Source of the DNA: Gallionella sp.
Lineage (GTDB): Bacteria; Pseudomonadota; Gammaproteobacteria; Burkholderiales; Gallionellaceae
DNA: 32,523 nt
Assembly (NCBI GenBank): GCA_022340615.1
Contig: JAJDNO010000036.1
Coordinates: 1 to 32,523, forward strand
Direction of reading: 5' to 3'
This document shows, in pieces, positions 28,276 through 32,523 of the stretch. The notes under the pieces are model-generated. The model saw nothing but the letters and a program-made list of their open reading frames with translations, ran no database searches and was not told the origin of the DNA. The first letter of the stretch is position 1. Every line of letters starts with the position of its first letter. The translations under genes were made by a program, and so were the position numbers.

Positions 28276-29313
28276 GTGGATGTCACATTAGCTATAGATG
28301 CGATGGGAGGCGACCACGGCACGACGGTCACCATCCCCGCTGCAGTCGAGTATCTGAAGCAGTTCCCCAACGATACCATTGTCCTGGTCGGGATTCCCGA
28401 TACCATCGAAGCCGAATTGCGCGCGCTGGGCATGGATACCGGGGTGCACCTTCGCATTCATTCGGCCAGCGAAGTGGTGGGCATGGATGAACAGCCGCAA
28501 TCCGCATTGCGCGGCAAGAAGGATTCATCGATGCGAGTCAGCATCAACATGGTGAAAAGCGGCGAAGCGCTGGCGTGCGTCAGCGCAGGCAACACCGGTG
28601 CACTGATGGCGACGGCCCGTTATGTGCTGAAAACCATACCGGGCATCGACAGGCCGGCGATTGCATCCTATTTGCCGACCATGAACGGCCAGGTCTGCGT
28701 GCTCGACCTTGGCGCCAATACCGATTGCAACGCCGAGCACCTGCTTCAGTTCGCGTTGATGGGCTCCACACTGGTAACCGCATTGCAGCACAAGCCCAAT
28801 CCGTCCGTTGGTCTGCTCAATATCGGCAGCGAAGACATCAAGGGCAACGAAGTGGTCAAGCAGGCCGCCGAGCTGCTGCGTGCCAGCGATCTGAACTTCT
28901 ACGGCAATGTCGAGGGTAACGACATCTTCAAGGGCACCACCGATGTGGTGGTGTGCGATGGTTTCGTCGGCAACGTCGCCCTGAAGACCACCGAGGGACT
29001 GGCGCAGATGCTGGGCGGATTCCTGCGCGAGGAATTCGGCAGGAATCTGTTTTCCAAACTGGCTGCGCTGATCGCGTTGCCGGTGCTCAACGCGTTCAAA
29101 CGCAGGGTGGATCATCGCCGCTACAACGGCGCAAGCCTGCTGGGACTCAAGGGTATCGTCGTGAAGAGTCACGGATCGGCAGACATTTTGGCTTTTCGCT
29201 GCGCCATCGAACGAGCCGCCGAAGAAGTGCGCGGAGGCATGCTCCAGCATATCAGCGAGCATATTGAGGCCTGGCACAATATCAATCAGCAAAAAGCTGC
29301 GGAGGTTTCCTGA
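28276..29313 (+). CDS. plsX: Phosphate acyltransferase PlsX
   Basis: PlsX makes acyl-phosphate from acyl-ACP, the first step of phospholipid synthesis through PlsY. The protein begins (M)[15 protein letters not shown], the family signature, and contains [26 protein letters not shown] and the [16 protein letters not shown] block. The GTG at 28276 is the chosen start because GAGGA (28264-28268) lies 7 bases upstream. The open frame continues back to 28225, but that part overlaps the terminator hairpin. The resulting length of 345 residues is normal for the family. Its stop overlaps the fabH start by one base (TGATG). Confidence 0.96.
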   Translation: MDVTLAIDAMGGDHGTTVTIPAAVEYLKQFPNDTIVLVGIPDTIEAELRALGMDTGVHLRIHSASEVVGMDEQPQSALRGKKDSSMRVSINMVKSGEALACVSAGNTGALMATARYVLKTIPGIDRPAIASYLPTMNGQVCVLDLGANTDCNAEHLLQFALMGSTLVTALQHKPNPSVGLLNIGSEDIKGNEVVKQAAELLRASDLNFYGNVEGNDIFKGTTDVVVCDGFVGNVALKTTEGLAQMLGGFLREEFGRNLFSKLAALIALPVLNAFKRRVDHRRYNGASLLGLKGIVVKSHGSADILAFRCAIERAAEEVRGGMLQHISEHIEAWHNINQQKAAEVS

Positions 29314-30272
29314 TGTATTCAAAAATCATCGGTACTGGAAGTTATTTGCCGGCGAAGACGCTGACCAATTTCGACCTTGAAAAGATCGTGGATACATCTC
29401 ACGACTGGATCGTTTCACGCAGCGGCATAGTCGAGCGGCATATTGCGGCAGACAACGAACTGACCAGCGACCTAGCCTTGCAGGCCAGCCTGAAGGCAAT
29501 TGAGGCAGCGGGTATCGGCAGCGACCAGATCGACCTGGTGGTGGTGGCGACCACGACACCCGACCAGGTTTTCCCGAGCACCGCCTGCATACTGCAGGAC
29601 AAACTCGGAATCAGGAATGACTGCGCCGCGTTCGACATGCAGGCCGTTTGCGGAGGATTCGTCTATGCGATGAACACCGCCGACCTGTACATACGAAGCG
29701 GCCAGGCCAAAACCGCGCTGGTGGTCGGGGCTGAGGTGATGTCACGCATTATGGACTGGAACGACCGCACCACCTGCGTACTGTTCGGCGACGGGGCCGG
29801 AGCGGTCGTGCTGCAGGCCTCCGAGTCGCCCGGCATTGTTGCGAGCAAGCTGCACGCCGATGGCAGTCATCATGGAATGTTGAAGGCTGAAGGAAATATA
29901 CGTGGTGGCGTGGTGCAGGGTGATCCATTCATCAAAATGGAAGGCCAGGCAGTATTCAAGTTTGCGGTGAAGGTGCTTAGCTCTGTGGTCGATGAGGTGC
30001 TTGAGGAGAACCACTTGCAGGGCTCCGATGTCGACTGGCTGGTACCGCACCAGGCCAACATCCGCATCATGGAAGCGACTGCAAAGAAGCTTGGCCTGAG
30101 CATGGATAATGTTATCGTCACGGTCGCGACGCACGGGAATACCTCTGCCGCTTCGATACCATTGGCACTGGATACCGCTGTCAGGGATGGGCGCATCAAG
30201 ACAGGGCAAAACATCATACTGGAAGCCGTGGGTGGCGGATTTACCTGGGGTGCCGTGCTGATCAAGTGGTAA
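29313..30272 (+). CDS. fabH: 3-oxoacyl-ACP synthase III (KAS III)
   Basis: FabH condenses acetyl-CoA with malonyl-ACP to begin fatty acid synthesis. The 319-residue protein has the Cys-His-Asn triad C113 (AVCGGFVYA), H246 (VPHQANIRI) and N276 (THGNTSAAS). The sequence around the Cys is VCGGF rather than the more common ACSGF, a small variation. The start overlaps the plsX stop (TGATG) and has GGAGG 8 bases upstream, so the two genes are translationally coupled. A 127-base gap without a recognised promoter separates it from fabD. Confidence 0.97.
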   Translation: MYSKIIGTGSYLPAKTLTNFDLEKIVDTSHDWIVSRSGIVERHIAADNELTSDLALQASLKAIEAAGIGSDQIDLVVVATTTPDQVFPSTACILQDKLGIRNDCAAFDMQAVCGGFVYAMNTADLYIRSGQAKTALVVGAEVMSRIMDWNDRTTCVLFGDGAGAVVLQASESPGIVASKLHADGSHHGMLKAEGNIRGGVVQGDPFIKMEGQAVFKFAVKVLSSVVDEVLEENHLQGSDVDWLVPHQANIRIMEATAKKLGLSMDNVIVTVATHGNTSAASIPLALDTAVRDGRIKTGQNIILEAVGGGFTWGAVLIKW

Positions 30273-30399
30273 CACAGTCCGCGCACCGAATCAGGGACGC
30301 ATTTCGTCATTTCGCAGCTAATCTCCGTCTGACCAACGCCAGTCGCGTTGTGCAAGGGACATAAGTTTAAAATCAACCAGAAACCCGGATTGTATTGAC

Positions 30400-31332
30400 A
30401 TGAAAAAATTTGCATTTGTATTTCCAGGCCAGGGATCGCAGTCGCGCGGCATGATGAACGGTTACGCCGATTTTCCGGAGGTACGCAATACGTTCGACGA
30501 AGCTTCGGAGGTGCTGGGGCAGGACCTATGGCAACTGGTAGAGGAAGGAAGCGATGCTGACCTGGCCGCCACCGTGAATACCCAGCCCGTGATGATGACC
30601 GCCGGGATCGCGGTATTCCGTGCCTGGCAAGCCCGGCATGGCGCAGTTCCCTCCATCCTCGCAGGGCATAGCCTGGGCGAATACACTGCGATGGTCGCAT
30701 CGGGTGCTTTGAGTTTTGCGGATGCGTTGCCGCTGGTGCGATACCGTGCGCAGTGCATGCAGCAGGCTGTTCCGGAAGGGGTCGGCGGTATCGCCGCAAT
30801 ACTCGGGCTGGATGACGATGCGGTGCGTGCCGTTTGCACAGAGGGCGCGCAGGGCGAAGTGCTGGAAGCCGTGAATTACAATTCACCCGGGCAGGTGGTT
30901 ATCGCCGGCAATCGCTCCGCAGTTGAACGCGGCATGGAACTGGCCAAGGCCAGGGGTGCAAAGCGCGCGATCATGCTGCCGATGAGCGTGCCGTCGCATT
31001 GCCGATTGATGAATGGTGCAGCTCAGCAATTGGGCGAATATCTGAAAAATATCAAAATGCAGAGTCCGGTCATTCCGGTGCTGCAAAATGCCGATGTAAA
31101 AAGCTATGCGGATGAGGCTGCAATCAAGGACGCACTGGTACGACAGCTTTATTCCCCGGTGCGCTGGGTGGAAACCGTGCTGGAATTCGGCAAGCTGGGC
31201 GTCACCCATAATGTCGAATGCGCGCCGGGCAAGGTGCTTGCAGGATTGAACAAGCGCATCACTCCCGACCAGCAGGCCCTCTCCATGCACGACGGAGCCG
31301 CGCTGCTTCAGGTTTTGGATACACTCGCATAA
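30400..31332 (+). CDS. fabD: Malonyl-CoA:ACP transacylase
   Basis: FabD transfers malonyl from CoA to the acyl carrier protein. The 310 residues include FPGQGSQSRGM near the start, the nucleophile S91 in GHSLGEY, and the catalytic H200 in VPSHCRL. The typical NYNSPGQVVIAG segment is also present. No clear Shine-Dalgarno precedes the ATG. The 127-base gap from fabH contains TAAAAT at 30368-30373, but the nearest -35-like TTGTGC is only 14 bp away, so a promoter there is doubtful. fabG follows after 10 bases. Confidence 0.97.
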   Translation: MKKFAFVFPGQGSQSRGMMNGYADFPEVRNTFDEASEVLGQDLWQLVEEGSDADLAATVNTQPVMMTAGIAVFRAWQARHGAVPSILAGHSLGEYTAMVASGALSFADALPLVRYRAQCMQQAVPEGVGGIAAILGLDDDAVRAVCTEGAQGEVLEAVNYNSPGQVVIAGNRSAVERGMELAKARGAKRAIMLPMSVPSHCRLMNGAAQQLGEYLKNIKMQSPVIPVLQNADVKSYADEAAIKDALVRQLYSPVRWVETVLEFGKLGVTHNVECAPGKVLAGLNKRITPDQQALSMHDGAALLQVLDTLA

Positions 31333-31342
31333 GGATGCAGAT

Positions 31343-32086
31343 ATGACACTGTCAGGACAAATCGCACTCGTCACCGGAGCCAGTCGGGGTATCGGCCAGG
31401 CCATCGCGCTGGAACTCGGCAATCAGGGCGCAACCGTAATAGGCACGGCTACCAGCGAAGCCGGTGCGGTGGCGATCAGTGCCTACCTGGAGGCTGCACG
31501 GATCAAGGGGGCGGGCATGACATTGAACGTCAATGACCATGCCCAGACCGAACAGGTCCTCGCCGAATTGCGCAAGCAGTTCGGCGAAATCACGATATTG
31601 GTGAACAACGCAGGCATCACCCGCGACAATCTGCTGGCACGCATGACTGACGAAGAATGGGACGATGTGCTGGCGACCAATCTGAAATCGGTATTCAGGC
31701 TAAGCCGCGCCGTGCTGCGCGCGATGATGAAGGCCAGAGGCGGGCGCATCATCAGCATTTCCTCGGTGGTTGGCAGCATGGGCAATGCAGGACAGTCCAA
31801 TTATGCCGCCTCCAAGGCTGGCATGGTCGGCTTCACCAAGTCACTTGCGCAGGAAATCGGCAGCCGTAACATCACCGTGAACTGCGTTGCGCCCGGATTC
31901 ATCGATACCGACATGACACATGCGCTGGGTGAAGAGCAACGCAACAAACTGGTCGAGCAGGTGCCGCTGAAGCGGCTCGGTCAACCTGCCGATATTGCAG
32001 CGGCTGTGGCGTTTCTGGCAGGTCCGGGAGCGGCCTACATCACCGGTGTGACCCTGCACGTGAATGGCGGAATGTATATGGAGTAG
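31343..32086 (+). CDS. fabG: 3-oxoacyl-ACP reductase
   Basis: FabG reduces 3-oxoacyl-ACP with NADPH in each round of fatty acid elongation. The 247-residue short-chain dehydrogenase has the cofactor motif TGASRGIG, the NNAG motif, and the catalytic S141, Y154 and K158 (YAASK). It ends in GVTLHVNGGMYM, typical of FabG. An AAGGA overlapping the fabD stop precedes the start at good spacing. A stem-loop follows at 32095-32121, then an extra small ORF before acpP, unlike the direct fabG-acpP arrangement in E. coli. Confidence 0.97.
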   Translation: MTLSGQIALVTGASRGIGQAIALELGNQGATVIGTATSEAGAVAISAYLEAARIKGAGMTLNVNDHAQTEQVLAELRKQFGEITILVNNAGITRDNLLARMTDEEWDDVLATNLKSVFRLSRAVLRAMMKARGGRIISISSVVGSMGNAGQSNYAASKAGMVGFTKSLAQEIGSRNITVNCVAPGFIDTDMTHALGEEQRNKLVEQVPLKRLGQPADIAAAVAFLAGPGAAYITGVTLHVNGGMYME

Positions 32087-32094
32087 GCCGTTTC

Positions 32095-32121
32095 CGGCGG
32101 GGCATACATGCCATTCCGCCG
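32095..32121 (+). other. Stem-loop after fabG
   Basis: CGGCGG (32095-32100) pairs with CCGCCG (32116-32121), and GGCA/TGCC forms the inner stem with a TACA loop and an ATT bulge. There is no T-run after it, so it is more likely a 3' end stabiliser or processing site than an intrinsic terminator. Confidence 0.5.
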
Positions 32122-32192
32122 TGGAAGCTGAAAAAAAACAGGCGTAGCTGTTATCATGGCGTGCCCAGACCTTTAAATTAACAGGATTACAT

Positions 32193-32348
32193 ATGGCCAG
32201 AACAAATTACTCATACGAAAAACGTCAGAAAGAGCTCGCCAAGAAAAAGAAGCAGGAGGAGAAACGTCTACGGAAAATGGCCCCGCAAGGTGAGCAGCCA
32301 GAAAACGACCAACCCCGGCCGGCCGAAGAAGAAGTACCCGGCAGTTGA
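32193..32348 (+). CDS. Small, highly charged protein of unknown function between fabG and acpP
   Basis: This 51-codon ORF begins MARTNYSYEKRQKELAKKKK, so the first 28 residues are dense in Lys, Arg and Glu and probably helical. The tail is rich in Pro and Glu (from about MAPQGEQPEN to EEEVPGS). AGGA at 32183-32186 lies 6 bases before the ATG. A possible -10 (TATCAT, 32152-32157) with a weak -35 (CTGAAA, 32128-32133) precedes it. I recognise the look of short basic proteins annotated as hypothetical in Proteobacteria, but no domain or function. It could bind RNA or the ribosome; that is speculation. Confidence 0.7.
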   Translation: MARTNYSYEKRQKELAKKKKQEEKRLRKMAPQGEQPENDQPRPAEEEVPGS

Positions 32349-32421
32349 GATTGGGTAAATGCAAGCGATCAGGGTGTCTTTTGCATGGCCTCTGGTCTAC
32401 CCGTAAACGAACACAAGTAGT

Positions 32422-32449
32422 TTGGACTTTTTCGCAAATTTGATACAAT
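32422..32449 (+). promoter_or_regulatory. Promoter of acpP
   Basis: TTGGAC (32422-32427) and TACAAT (32444-32449) have a 16-bp spacer. A leader of about 35 nt follows, with GGGAG before the acpP ATG. This lets acpP be expressed independently of fabG, as expected for an abundant carrier protein. Confidence 0.7.
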
Positions 32450-32491
32450 GCCGCTGTTTTTTTGAACTTTAATCAGGGTGGGAGAGTTAAG

Positions 32492-32523
32492 ATGTCTATT
32501 GAACAACGCGTTAAAAAGATCGT
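32492..32523 (+). CDS. acpP: Acyl carrier protein, N-terminal fragment (cut by window end)
   Basis: Only the first 10 full codons are present: MSIEQRVKKI, with the next codon cut to GT-. This matches the start of bacterial acyl carrier proteins. GGGAG about 8 bases upstream supports the start. The position after fabD-fabG supports acpP. The phosphopantetheine Ser (DSL motif) lies outside the window. Confidence 0.9.
   Translation, partial: MSIEQRVKKI

Noticed and set aside
30348-30373. TTGTGC and TAAAAT in the fabH-fabD gap as a promoter
   Set aside because: The spacer is only 14 bp, too short for a normal sigma-70 promoter.
32173-32448. 91-codon minus-strand open frame near the window end
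   Set aside because: It overlaps the small charged gene and the acpP promoter, and has no family features.

Overview
The window is a dense, roughly 32.5 kb stretch of bacterial chromosome, almost entirely housekeeping. Protein sequences and gene order point to a betaproteobacterium, and my impression is Nitrosomonadales (Gallionellaceae-like). That placement is inference from remembered protein character, not from a search. I see no prophage, CRISPR array, insertion sequence or defence island. What is unusual lies mostly in the control regions.

Layout. 1-378 is the 3' end of a FAD-dependent oxidoreductase gene. 667-3246 is a copper-type P1B ATPase with duplicated N-terminal metal domains. 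3310-5350 is a divergent methyltransferase/LysR pair, the only part with an accessory feel. 5537-10045 holds htpG behind a sigma-32 type promoter, a small DUF3301 membrane protein, a cold-shock protein, tRNA-Val and gltX. 10073-17008 holds rhlE, typA, rmuC and nadE. 17027-25526 is the rimP-nusA-infB-rbfA-truB-rpsO-pnp translation/RNA cluster. 25633-27432, on the minus strand, holds dksA, a tetrapyrrole-methylase-family methyltransferase and maf (yceF type). 27451-32523 is the yceD-rpmF-plsX-fabH-fabD-fabG-(small ORF)-acpP cluster, cut off at the 11th codon of acpP.

How the genes work together. rimP, rbfA, truB, rpsO, rpmF, yceD, typA and rhlE serve ribosome assembly. infB, gltX and tRNA-Val serve translation. 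nusA and pnp act on transcription and RNA decay. plsX, fabHDG and acpP start fatty acid and phospholipid synthesis. htpG and csp are heat- and cold-stress proteins. dksA is the cofactor of the stringent response.

Regulatory observations. (1) Four promoters (gltX, typA, rhlE, yceD) share a -10 box followed directly by GCGCGCC, and the tRNA-Val promoter is a near match; such discriminators are typical of ppGpp/DksA control. (2) Terminator-like hairpins with U-tracts sit in three unexpected places: the csp leader, just downstream of the rimP promoter, and between rpmF and plsX. (3) The consensus promoter of yceD places its start codon at or next to the transcription start, implying leaderless mRNA. 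(4) The methyltransferase/lysR gap carries two matching dyads 42 bp apart, one inside both divergent promoters. (5) rpsO is preceded by an AUG-UAA start-stop overlapping its own start. (6) A 51-codon charged ORF sits between fabG and acpP. I did not find a clearly new enzymatic or defence system.
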